Shown here: positions 54,341 to 64,000 of the stretch, piece by piece
Layout: every line of letters starts with the position of its first letter
Position numbering within the stretch: the stretch's first letter is position 1
Assembly (NCBI GenBank): GCA_963678675.1
Contig: OY783200.1
Coordinates: 8,506,501 to 8,570,500 of the forward strand
Source of the DNA: Xiphydria camelus
Taxonomy: Eukaryota; Arthropoda; Insecta; Hymenoptera; Xiphydriidae
Direction of reading: 5' to 3'
Length of the DNA stretch: 64,000 nucleotides
The notes under the pieces: model-generated
What the model was told of the DNA's origin: nothing
Database searches by the model: none
What the model saw: only the letters and a program-made list of their open reading frames with translations
Program-made: the position numbers and the translations under genes

Positions 54341-54553
54341 CACCCGTGCTCACGGATTCTGTCGCTGGTGACTTTTTTTAAATGTTATTTTTAATTGTAC
54401 TAACCAATGAACAATTAATTCTCATGCTATCATTAGCTACGGTGGCATCTACTCTCGTTAATGAAAGCATGAGGATTGATTAATCATTGGTTAGTACGTT
54501 TAAAAATAACATTTAAAAAAAGTCACCAGCGACAGAATCCGTGAGCACGGGTG
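54341..54553. mobile_element. Hairpin MITE, GTCGCTGGTGAC family, copy 2
   Basis: A 213 bp palindrome matching 1222-1436, with ends CACCCGTGCTCACGGATTCT and inverse. It shares the TA at 54339-54340 with the preceding MITE and has TA at 54554-54555, so one MITE was inserted exactly at the target site of the other. Confidence 0.88.
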
Positions 54554-54555
54554 TA

Positions 54556-54679
54556 CCATACCTATGTCCGCGATCAAAGAGCCCATAGCAAAATTGCGAG
54601 TTTTGAATGAGCACCTCTGTGGGTTTCCTCGTCCAATAGAATCACCGGAGAAGTGTGAATGCGCATGTGTAGTCATCCG
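54556..54679. mobile_element. Truncated CCGTATGTCCGCGATCA-family MITE
   Basis: The first 120 or so bases of the family are present (CCTATGTCCGCGATCAAAGA through GAATGCGCATGTGTAGTCAT). Similarity stops at CATCCG, exactly where the LTR of the retrotransposon begins. The other part of the MITE is not found on the far side of the retrotransposon. Confidence 0.8.
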
Positions 54680-55452
54680 TGTCGCGTCTGTAGTCAGACT
54701 TAACTTAAAATCCCTATTTCCGGAAATTACTAGATCTGTGGCGGCGCATTTAAACGCTTTGTATTAACGTTTAATCATCATTGTTCATTAGGAAGTAAGG
54801 TATAGATGAAACGTAGTAGAGAGAAAGAACGAGAACGTCGGGGACTGCGTGATAAGCTAAATAAGTCGCGGGTCACAGTGGTTTCTATTCGCGAGATTAT
54901 AAACGCCTTCATTGAATGATAGACAGGGGATCTAAGTCGCAAGCCACTGCGATCTCCGTTTATAAATATGGTATTTCCTTTCACGAACCGATAGGCCATA
55001 GTTTAGCTAGCGAGAACAGGTCCCCTTTCTTCGAGTCACGTAGGATGGGGGTCGACGCGTTCTTTCTTCGCACGTGGACGCGTGGTGCGTGGATTACATC
55101 ATCGTGCGTAGAGGGAGAAAGTGGGAGTGGAGTCCTTGACTTCGCCTAGAGCCGAGTATTAGATTGGTTCCCCACCGTTGCCGAAAGGCGGGGACTTAGG
55201 ATTTAAAAGGGTGCACTTTGCCGCTCGCGGCGCACTCAGATAAAGATTTATAACGCGACTTTATATTCGAAAATGTGCCAAAATATATTCGATTGGTGAT
55301 CACCTCATTTCAAGAAAGAATAGTTTTCTTTCTACCTAAATAAAACTCTCCAGTTCCTGATCCGCCTCCTTTCAAGCAGAGTGGGTTAGCACTCCACGGG
55401 CACGGACCTGCCCCCTGGAATTGGACAAAGAAGACCAGCCCGGCACGCAACA
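54680..55452 (+). repeat. 5' LTR
   Basis: 773 bp from TG to CA. It contains a TATA-like TTTAAA at 55202-55207 and an AATAAA at 55339-55344, suggesting a U3-R-U5 order. The following bases (TTTGGTGACAGCGGTGGGA) are the likely primer-binding region; the tRNA was not identified. Confidence 0.93.
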
Positions 55453-55734
55453 AATTTGGTGACAGCGGTGGGATACTTCAAAAACGGACAATTTGACAAT
55501 TTCGGAAAGTGACAGTGCCGGCTCGAAAGTGCGGAAGACTTAATTAAAAGCAAACTTTAATACGCACTCCTCTGTCCCGGGTTCTTTGTGCGTGGTTTTC
55601 CCCGGGAACCGTAGGGCAAATGCCAGAGGAGGTGGCTTTAGTGACCACGCATGTTACAATTCCGCTTAAGACCACCCGCGTAAAGAGACACTGAAAAAAT
55701 TATCCACCGCGAATCAAAGTACGGAACCGGAGAT

Positions 55735-56000
55735 CCACGGCGAGACGACCCGGACATCTACAGCGAGGCGACCCGGACATCCACAGCGAGGCGACCTGGA
55801 CATCTACAGCGAGGCGACCCGGACATCCACAGCGAGACGACCCGGACATTCACAGCGAGGCGACAACCCGGAGATCCACAGCGAGGACGACAACCCGGAG
55901 ATCCACAGCGAGGACGACAACCCGGAGATCCACAGCGAGGCGACAACCCGGAGATCCACAGCGAGGATGGCAACCCGGAGATCCCCAGCGAGGGCGTCAT
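55735..56000. repeat. Tandem repeat array in the retrotransposon leader
   Basis: About ten copies of a 25-28 bp unit built on GACATCCACAGCGAGGCGAC or GAGATCCACAGCGAGGACGA. It lies upstream of the gag remnant and has one shift from the GACCCGGACATC to the CAACCCGGAGATC variant part-way along. Confidence 0.9.
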
Positions 56001-56034
56001 ACCGATAAGTCTTTAGAAAAATATTTTTATTAAG

Positions 56035-56457
56035 ATGTTACATCCGACATATCTCGTGGGCGGTCCTTTCCAAATCGCGGAAACAGAAACTCCTCAATTC
56101 GCTTCGTTGCACATCTCTCCGGTGGCTCAAAATAGCCCTCCAATACTATCACATCCATCGAGCGAACCTGAAACGCTACTAAAAGACGCGGCTTTCACTT
56201 GCTTCGCGCGCGGTCTAAGTAATACTATAATGAATACTTTACTATCAAAGGAGAAACCGACGTCCCTAAAAAATGCCATTGATCTTGCTGTGAGGGTTGA
56301 ATTAGAGATTATAGAACGTTCGCGTCATCTTCAGGGAACACCAAAATCAAACTCGATTCAAAGTACGGTTTATAATACAAATAATTTTCCTAATTCTAAT
56401 GCAAATCAACGTCCGCGACGGGATAATCCATACCCATACAAACAAAATCGTGATTGA
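56035..56457 (+). pseudogene. gag remnant
   Basis: An open frame of 140 codons. The segment FARGLSNTIMNTLLSKEKP followed by KNAIDLAVRVELEIIERS resembles the C-terminal end of gag in insect gypsy-group elements. The rest of gag is missing, so this is a fragment. After its stop a GC-rich, Arg/Asp-coding tail is out of frame. Confidence 0.55.
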
Positions 56458-56689
56458 AAGCGTAAATTCGATTTCCGACGCGGATGGGGGGGGCGTAATT
56501 ACGATTTTAGGCGTGAGCGCGACCAAGATAAAAATTATTTAAACGCGAGGGACACTCCGTCGGGACAAATCTCGCGGAACACGATTAGGATTACACGAGT
56601 CGGATCCACCAGATATAGCGTCGGGATAATCTGGAAAATATAAATTTCACAAAGGATAATTTTGAAATCTAAACATATAGCTTCATTTC

Positions 56690-57115
56690 TACTATTTGCA
56701 TTTTTTTTTTACCCTTAATAAAATACCCTTCGAATTGAAGAACGCCCCGGCTTCGTTTCGACGGATGATGGATGTGGTATTATCGGGTCTTCAGGGTATT
56801 GAGCTGTTCGTCTATATGTACGACATCGTCGTCTATCCCTTTTTCTCTCTCTTCCGGAGAACATTCTCAGAAATTGAAAACTCTCCTTGTACGGTTGCAA
56901 ACGCCGATTTACCACTCCAAGCTGAAAAATGTCATTTTATACGCCGTGAATTGATTTATTTTGGTCATGAGATCACCAATGAGGGTGTGAAACCGACTAT
57001 AACGAAATTAAGGCTATTTGAAGTTTTCCGGTTCCCAGAACGAAGAAAAGTATTAAGCAGTTCCTTAGTCTCGTTAAGTATTATAGACGCTTCATCAAAG
57101 ATATGGCAAAAATAG
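56690..57115 (+). pseudogene. Reverse transcriptase remnant
   Basis: The frame contains a fragment of the RT palm (PFELKNAPASFRRMMDVVLS) and a degenerate active-site box (FVYMYDIVVY in place of the YxDD form), then FGHEITNEGVKPT. The N-terminal half of the RT is missing and reading-frame shifts disrupt the rest. It is not functional. Confidence 0.85.
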
Positions 57116-59898
57116 CCAAGCCACTTACTCGTTTATTAAAAAAGGATAACCCCTTTATCTGGACCTCATTCACTCAGGATGCTTTTGAAACTCTTCGTAA
57201 AATTTTGTGCTCCGAACCGCTTCTTCAATTTCCCAAATTCTCCGAACCTTTCGTTGTGACGACTGATGCTTCGAATTACGCACTCGGAGCAGTCCTGAGT
57301 CAGGGTAGTATCGGGAAGGATCTTCCAATCGCGTATGCATCTAGGACATTGAGGGATTCGGAAATAAATTATAGCACAATTGAAAAGGAATTATTAGCGA
57401 TCATTTTTGCAATCGAACATTTTCGACCATATTTATACGGTCATCAATTTACTCTCGTCACTGATCATCGTCCCTTGGTCTGGTTGCATAATGCAAAAGA
57501 CCCCACCTCGAAATTAATGCGCTGGCGAATTCGTCTTAACGAATACGATTATACTATCGTCTACAAACCTGGGAAAATCAACTCTAACGCCGACGCTTTA
57601 TCCCGTAATCCTATCGACCTTAACGACTCCCACATACCCGAATCTTCCAGCTTCTTGACGGAAAAGGTAAATGAGGACGCCGCATATCCCAGGAACTTTG
57701 AAGAGGTATTCGACTGTACAGACGAATCACCGCTCCCTTGTTTCAACGTGGATTTGGTATCTGATGCTGACAGAACTTTTCATCATTACGAAAGATTAAT
57801 AGGCTCCTTGTTCCTGACGAGCGGGAGCTTGGTATTCGACGAAAAAGAGGTCAATTGTTTGCAAACAAGTAAAGTAGAATCAGACGTTCCTGACATGACT
57901 GATTCGGATTGTGAAAGCGAATATTTTACTGCTGACGAAGACGGCTTATCAATTGAGTTAGGGCTCCACTCGGTTGCCGACCTGTTGGAGGTCTCTTCCG
58001 GGGGAGTGAAGAGTGGCGCTGAGCTTGCTTTCCTGGTAACCCGGTCTGACAGATCCTGTAAGCGATCTCCGGCCCAGATGGGTTCGCTCCAGCTGCCGCC
58101 GACGAGGGACAACGCGGCACACCAGAGAAGACACCCTCCGGTTACCAACTCTTCTTACGCGAAGAGACTAACCCTGTTGGGTGCCGCCGCCGACGAGGGA
58201 AATACCTTAGAATGTGGCACATGTACGGAGCACCCTCCGGTTACCAACTCTTCCTACGCGAAGAGCCTAACCCTGTTGGGTGCCTCGGTTGCTACCGACG
58301 AGGGAGACAATTTAAAGATGACCTCGATAAAACGTAGAAAAATTGAATTCAGTACCTATAATGTAAATCCAGACAAATCGACAGATAATCCAAAACCGTT
58401 TCCCACTATTTTCCACTCCAAGGATCACTTGTATCTGCGTAGGGATAATCTCATCAACTTCATCCCATTGGATTTGAACATTTCCTCCGAAATTGGTTTA
58501 GAACTACTCAGTAAAAGGTTTTTCTCTGTAGAAAAATTAAAAGGAATTCTCATTAAATTGGGTGACGCTTTGACATACCAAAGTAATAGAGAACATCTTG
58601 TATTTCACCTGGTCATTCGTGAAACCTCTCGATCGGACACCTCGCTGGATTATCTTCAAACCTCCTTGGAATCCTTAAAAATATTAATGGATGATCAAAA
58701 TGTGAAAACTTTCAGTATCGCTGCTAATGATTCTGAGTTAAATTCATTTGAATGGGCTGATGTAGGAGATCTTCTAAAAACTACATTTAACAATTCTAAA
58801 TATGTCATAACAGTGTGTACAGGCGAAATTGAAACCCCTCCAGTCGGAAAACGCGAAGAGATAATCCGCGAATTTCACGAATCAACCACTGGTGGACACC
58901 AGGGAGTCACTAAGTTATATCATCGTATTCGAGACAATTTCTATTGGCCTTCAATGCGCAAACAAATCGCCAATTTCGTTCGCACGTGTGATAGTTGCCA
59001 GAGATACAAAATCCTCTCTCGTAATACGAGGCAACCCATGCGTATCACCGATACCCCAAAACGTGCTTTTGAGAAAATTCAAATGGATATCGTAGGGCCA
59101 TTACCGAAAACTAAAAAAGAAAATCGTTATCTTTTAACCATCCAGGACAATCTTACGAAATACTCTGATGCTATACCTCTTTCTTCTATTGACTCGGTTA
59201 CAGTTGCTCACGCACTAGCCGAACAATTCATCAGTCGTTTCGGTTGTCCTCGTACTATTCACACCGATCAGGGAAGTAATTTCATCAGTCAAATCATCAA
59301 AAATGTTCGTAAAATTTTTAAAATTCAACGAATTACCTCAACTGCATTCCATCCTGAATCACTTGGATCTTTGGAACGTGCTCATCGTGTTTTCATCGAT
59401 TATTTGAAACATTTTTGCACTAAAAACGATTGGGATGATTGGATCCGCTTTGGAATCTTCTCATATAATACCTCTGTTCACGAAGCCACTGGTTTTACTC
59501 CTCACCAGTTAGTCTTCGGCGTAGAGGCAGTAATTCCTTCAGAATTTGCTAAAGAGCAAGTACCTCGCACCTTCGTTCAATATCTGGATGATCTCTTCGT
59601 CAGAATTTCCACAACTCAGGCAGCTGCTGCAAAGAATTTAGAGAGGGCTAAGGAAAGAAGTAAAATTCACTACGATAAAAATGTAAATCCTCGTGAATTC
59701 CACGAAGGAGATTATGTATATTTAAGGAAAGAACCAAAAACATCAAAATTCGACTATAGCTGGACTGGACCGTACGAAATCATGCGAATGCACGGAAAAT
59801 TGAATGCCGAGCTTGCGCTAAATACTACTAAGCGAAAAATAGTACATACAAATAAGTTGAGGTTGGCTTTCATTAGATCAGATAATATTAATGAATAG
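57103..59898 (+). pseudogene. pol 3' part: RNase H and integrase
   Basis: This is one 931-codon open frame. RNase H motifs are TTDASNYALGAVLSQ near residue 52 and LVTDHRPLVWL near 118. After a linker of about 400 residues, the integrase zinc-binding region (HESTTGGHQ, then CDSCQRYK) is near 590-640. The catalytic triad is visible as QMDIVGPLP near 660, HTDQGSNF near 721 and LERAH near 757, with 35 residues between the second Asp and the Glu (DD35E). The linker contains an unusual duplicated block (58127-58310). The frame is open, but the element is broken upstream, so it is listed as part of a dead copy. Confidence 0.9.
58127..58310. repeat. Direct repeat inside the pol linker
   Basis: The segment coding HPPVTNSSYAK-LTLLGA occurs twice in tandem, at about 58131-58187 and 58230-58286, with small differences. 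Its upstream neighbour is also GC-richer than the rest of pol, suggesting foreign sequence inserted in frame and then duplicated. Confidence 0.75.
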
Positions 59899-60030
59899 CA
59901 ACTACCTACTTAATTTAAAATAAGGATCGCCGTAATTTCCTTGTATTTATATTAAAGTCTTAAAATTACTTATAAGAATAATTTTAAGAAAAAAATGTTT
60001 TTCAAACATTTTTTCACATAAGGTGGAAGG

Positions 60031-60905
60031 TGTCGCGTCTGTAGTCAGACTTAACTTAAAATCCCTATTTCCGGAAATTACTAGATCTGTGGCGGCGCAT
60101 TTAAACGCTTTGTATTAACGTTTAATCATCATTGTTCATTAGGAAGTAAGGTATAGATGAAACGTAGTAGAGAGAAAGAACGAGAACGTCGGGGACTGCG
60201 TGATAAGCTAAATAAGTCGCGGGTCACAGTGGTTTCTATTCGCGAGATTATAAACGCCTTTATTGAATGATAGACAGGGGATCTAAGCCGCAAGCCACTG
60301 CGATCTCCGTTTATAAATATAGTATTTCCTTTCGTGAACCGAAGACTGCGATCTCCGTTTATAAATATGGTATTTCCTTTCACGAACCAATAGGCCATAG
60401 TTTAGCTAGCGAGAACAGGTCCCCTTTCTTCGAGTCACGTAGGTGTGCGCGGATAAGTTTCCGTCATCGATTGCGTAAGACCGAGCGCGGTAGATCCATG
60501 GGGGTCGACGCGTTCTTTCTTCGCACGTGGACGCGTGGTGCGTGGATTACATCATCGTGCGTAGAGGGAGAAAGTGGGAGTGGAGTTCTTGACTTCGCCT
60601 AGAGTCGAGTATTAGATTGGTTCCCCACCGTTGCCGAAAGGCGGGGACTTAGGATTTAAAAGGGTGCACTTTGCCGCTCGCGGGGCACTCAGATAAAGAT
60701 TTATAACGCGACTTTATATTCGAAAATGTGCCAAAATATATTCGATTGGTGATCACCTCATTTCAAGAAAGAATAGTTTTCTTTCTACCTAAATAAAACT
60801 CTCCAGTTCCTGATCCGCCTCCTTTCAAGCAGAGTGGGTTAGCACTCCACGGGCACAGACCTGCCCCCTGGAATTGGACAAAGAAGACCAGCCCGGCACG
60901 CAACA
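60031..60905 (+). repeat. 3' LTR
   Basis: 875 bp, about 100 bp longer than the 5' LTR. The extra length comes from a duplicated block containing GCGATCTCCGTTTATAAATA (about 60299-60390) and an added segment near 60443-60498 (GTGCGCGGATAAGTTTCCG). Elsewhere the two LTRs differ at only a few positions. Confidence 0.93.
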
Positions 60906-61095
60906 GTTCCTAGAGTTCATCGGAAAGTAAAAGAAAGTCTTCACGTCTTCACTCAACCGACTCCCCAGGATGCTCCCCAGGTTTAAGTGGTTCCGCCATC
61001 TTGATATTTATAATCTATGGCAGATTTGAATTGTTTTCAAATGAAACGTCAAGATTAGTAAATACGGTTCTTAATTCGTATATTTCAACATAATC

Positions 61096-61760
61096 ATGAA
61101 TAATCGAGAAAATAAGAATCCGTACAGACGTCATTGGAATAACAAGCGCAAGAGAAATTCATCGAAAGAGAGAAGTATATGAAAAATTGTTTAAAATACG
61201 TGTTAACCCTTTTGAAGCTACATTTTTGTTTTTTCTCTTATTCATTCCGAAAAAGGATCGTATTTCGAAGAAAATGTGAGAGCATTGTTGTTTAACGTAT
61301 CAACAAGAGCTGATACACTCCAATTTACAGATAACGGAGAGGTCGCAGATGGTAGCGAGAATACCAATGAGCCACAGTCTTCAAAGAGCGACGATGCCGT
61401 TGCGTACGACTTTGAAATAGATTTGAACTCGAAGTATTGTGGTTGGAAGCTGTATTTCCATGACAAAGGTGAGAAATGCAAAAAGCATCGCTCGGTCACC
61501 CGTCGATTCCCCTCTACGGCATTCCAGAATGTAGCAAAAATTCCCCGACGATGCGGAAGGTGCGCGCTGTTGAAGATTTCATCGAGAAGCACCAAGACTT
61601 ATTCTCCCTGGAGAGTCTGGAAGCAGGAGCTGCTTGTAATCTCGATATGAACGTCCTTTTGAAAGATGTAACCTTTCTGAATGAGTGGCCGACCTTCGAG
61701 GAGGACCTGAGAGATGATCCAAAGCACTCGTTGAATTGCTTCGGCCTCGCTTTGCATCAG
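61096..61760 (+). CDS. Mcm8: DNA helicase MCM8, N-terminal part (gene continues past the window)
   Basis: MCM8 is a nuclear MCM-family AAA+ helicase, partner of MCM9 in vertebrates, acting in homologous recombination, meiotic crossing-over and interstrand crosslink repair; the Drosophila version is rec. The three coding exons seen are 61096-61174, 61256-61468 and 61528-61760, with joins A|GA and G|AA in phase, giving about 175 residues. The basic N-terminus (MNNRENKNPYRRHWNNKRKR) fits the family. The signature blocks are KYCGWKLYFHDK, then MRKVRAVEDFIEKHQDLFSL and EEDLRDDPKHSLNCFGLALH, which align to the start of the MCM8 N-terminal domain. The exon ends CAT CAG|GTAGCC in phase 0. The catalytic AAA+ region is not in the window, and the next intron begins with a 2.2 kb transposon. 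Confidence 0.9.
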
Positions 61761-61799
61761 GTAGCCATGATCTTTCCTTTTAAAGATCGTCGATTGAGA

Positions 61800-63975
61800 C
61801 CATGGAAAAAAAAAATTATACGGTAAACTATGTAAAATTACAAATTTCTGTGACTTTTAATCGGCGATGAAAAAGTGTAGAAACCAGGGGTGGAGGTTGG
61901 TCACTTTTTTTCAATGAGCCACTTTTTTGTTACTCTTTTCATCGCAAGTCACTTCTGTACACTAACTTTGACATTTTGATTTATCATTTACACTTTTCAG
62001 TTATATAATAGCAAAAGTTCTATACATATAGGTGCCGAGAAAGCTGCACAAGCTTAGCGCAAGCTATGTTAGAAGGCGTTAAGCCAGTGCAGAAGGAAGT
62101 AGCTAACGAAAATCGGGAAATTGATTTAGTACAAAAGTGAGTTAAAAAGAAAAAGGCTGAATTAATCACGCAATTCATTGCTAAAAGACAAAAGTTATGA
62201 AGATCAAAATAGCGTAAATTATTTATTCTGAATCGGTTTATCTAATTCTGGTATATTTATTCAGAATAGGTAATTTATCCTAATTATTATTACGCAAAAC
62301 CAAAGTTATAAATCAAAAAGTACACTATCGAAAACGTTTTTACGTTTTTCGTATCTATTTAGATTTTTGGTACTAATTTTATTTTACTCTGTCAGTAGTT
62401 ATTTGAGTACCGAGATAAAGGTAAATGTAATATTTAATCTTTCTTTGAAGTAGAATTTTGTAATCATAAACATACAATTGTGATACTTATTTGTTTCTTA
62501 AGTTTCTTATAACTCAAAAATAAGCGTTACTTTGGTCATTTTTTTTGTCACTCTTTTGTGCTCGTGAGGTCATTATTTTTCCTATTTTTAGAGGTCGTAG
62601 ACCATTTTCAGCCCTGAGAAAGGCGTAGTCATTGATATAGTTCCGTAGATTTACATAAAAATATGAAGTGGTTGATATGTACGATTAATAGCGCTATTCT
62701 GTACGAAACTGTAAGCTCTGTAGGGTGCTACGCTCTATAAAGCCACATAAGGAGACTGTGTAACTTTACAGAATGTAGCACCTTATAGAGTTTACATTTC
62801 ATATAGAATACCACTGTAGTGAACTATATCTATTAGTGAACAAAATATGCACGTATTCTTATATTGTTTCGCATGGTTTCAATAAAATAGATACTTTTTC
62901 TACCCATATCTACGTGTAACTTCCGTTTTTTTTATTGAAACAGTGTAACTTCATAATTTACCATTAATGTCAAGAATTTAATTTTACATCAGTCTACGGC
63001 ATAGATAAATTGAGTCTAGAAAGAACAAGTAGTTTTTCCTCAAATCCCATCAGTTAATGTATTTTCCATTCAATGTAATGCATAATTACGTATAGACTCG
63101 GAATTAATGAAACCAACGTAAACTATGGTAAATAACGATAATATATAAATTATTTGAAATATCGATCCATATAGAATTTCCCAATACAGGAGACCTTGAT
63201 TATCCGAACCTCCGTTAGTCAAAACATAATTTGTTTCATCCGAACGTTCTATTACCCGAAACACGATTTGCTTCATCCAGATTTTTTATTATTTGAATAT
63301 CGGTTCGAAATTTTGAAAGGCACACATTGTCGTACATTACAACGTTTCAAATCAAGCCGGCGTCGAACGTATACAAGCTTACGATATATCGCCTTTCAGG
63401 ACTTTAATTCGCTTGTATATTTTTTTCTCATTGAGTCTTTATTAGATCTTCGCGCATCCATAATGCATATCGATAATTCTTTTATTACCGTTGATCATGC
63501 GCTGAGAAAAAATTATGAATTTCATGATAAAGAAACCCTAAACTAAGCACTCAACTTCTATAATTTTTTATAAATGTTTATAATCAAAAATTTATATAGA
63601 CTGAGATATTTTTCAAATATTGTTTTATCATGGAACATCATTTCACCCAATACGACTGTTTTATTACACGAACTTTCGCTAATCCGAAGTAGGCCTGGTC
63701 CCAATTAATTCGGATAATCGAGGTCATACTGTAGGATTCTGAAAGGATGAATATTTCAAACAGTTTAAGTATTGCAGTAATTTATCAAAGTTTACGTAAT
63801 GTAGAACCTATTTTTACGTTACTCGCAAACCATGCAAATTTCCCTATAATTATGTGTAAAACTAAAAAAGTCTCTCAAATTCTATACTTTCCCATAGAAT
63901 CAAACGGACGTAAATTTTTGGCATTAACTCAAGGTACTTTTCCACAGTTTACCGTACAACTTTTTTTCCGCCAGG
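61800..63975. mobile_element. Inverted-repeat element in Mcm8 intron 3
   Basis: The left end (ATGG(A)n TTATACGGTAAACTATG) and right end (CATAGTTTACCGT-like, ending TTTTTTTCCGCCAGG) are inverted copies of roughly 40 bp. The GGCGGAAAAAAAG end type is shared with the element inside 50955-52492. It contains the pogo-type element at 63187-63731 and an imperfect inverted-repeat block at about 61885-62625. Confidence 0.65.
63187..63731. mobile_element. Pogo/Tigger-like element, second copy
   Basis: 545 bp, ends CAGGAGACCTTGATTATCCG and inverse ATAATCGAGGTCATACTG, with TA flanks (63185-63186 and 63732-63733). The ends match the element at 24976-26123. The open frame at 63196-63546 starts in the terminal repeat and shows no transposase motif. 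Confidence 0.75.
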
Positions 63976-64000
63976 GGAGAGAACGCTCCGCTGACTCCCG

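Larger units (their letters stand above)
54680..60905 (+). mobile_element. Ty3/gypsy-type LTR retrotransposon, decayed
   Basis: Two long terminal repeats in direct orientation (54680-55452 and 60031-60905) start TGTCGCGTCTGTAG and end GGCACGCAACA. Between them lie, in order, a primer-binding-site region, a tandem repeat leader, a gag remnant, a broken reverse transcriptase, then RNase H and integrase in one long frame. The domain order RT-RNase H-integrase is that of Ty3/gypsy. A purine-rich AAGGTGGAAGG tract directly precedes the 3' LTR. No envelope-like frame was seen. No target duplication is present. The element is an old, inactive copy. Confidence 0.95.

Noticed and set aside
55735..56000. 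Possible CRISPR-like array
   Set aside because: The units are contiguous without unique spacers and lie in a eukaryotic LTR retrotransposon leader; this is a tandem minisatellite.
63196..63546. 116-codon frame near the right edge
   Set aside because: It starts in the terminal repeat of a pogo-like element and shows no transposase motif or conserved domain.

Overview
This window is eukaryotic genomic DNA from an insect, most likely a hymenopteran and plausibly an ant. The reasons are spliced genes with GC- and CpG-rich exons set in AT-rich, transposon-filled introns; an insect-type divergent ionotropic receptor; an insect pigeon/GSAP gene; a very dense load of short inverted-repeat (MITE-like) elements; and one Ty3/gypsy-type LTR retrotransposon. 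The species call is inference. There is one assembly gap (Ns, 18717-18916).

Layout. (1) 1-2.9 kb holds several inverted-repeat elements, one carrying dense TGACGTC motifs. (2) 3.0-7.4 kb is a two-exon ionotropic receptor (IR) gene on +. (3) 7.56-13.1 kb is a three-exon gene on + for an unrecognised secreted protein; its 4.9 kb second intron is a stack of nested transposons. (4) 14.3-16.5 kb is a composite of nested elements touching the 3' end of a guanylate kinase gene on - (16.4-17.4 kb). (5) 17.4-19.9 kb is the spacer between the divergent guanylate kinase and TTC7 genes, with hairpin elements, the gap and CTCF-like sites. (6) 19.9-26.6 kb is TTC7 on +, with 13 coding exons and 851 codons, all phases matching. 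(7) 28.8-38.2 kb is calmodulin on +, with 149 residues in four coding exons, the first holding only the ATG; intron 1 and intron 3 are full of MITEs and intron 3 has a 2.5 kb palindrome. (8) 40.5-41.3 kb is ATP synthase factor B (subunit s, DMAC2L) on -. (9) 42.0-53.3 kb is pigeon (gamma-secretase-activating protein family) on -, with nine recognised coding exons. (10) 54.0-60.9 kb is a MITE cluster followed by a decayed Ty3/gypsy-type LTR retrotransposon. (11) 61.1-61.8 kb is the first three exons of the helicase gene Mcm8 on +, which runs out of the window; its next intron starts with another large inverted-repeat element.

The host genes are unrelated housekeeping or signalling genes: nucleotide metabolism, PI4-kinase scaffolding, Ca2+ signalling, mitochondrial ATP synthase coupling, GSAP/pigeon, and meiotic/repair helicase. 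There is no operon-like logic. What links the region is the mobile DNA. At least ten short element families recur inside different introns, often inserted into one another at clear TA or TTAA target sites. No CRISPR, rRNA or tRNA gene was seen. Exon boundaries were assigned by eye from GT/AG sites, reading phase and known family alignments; no search was run.
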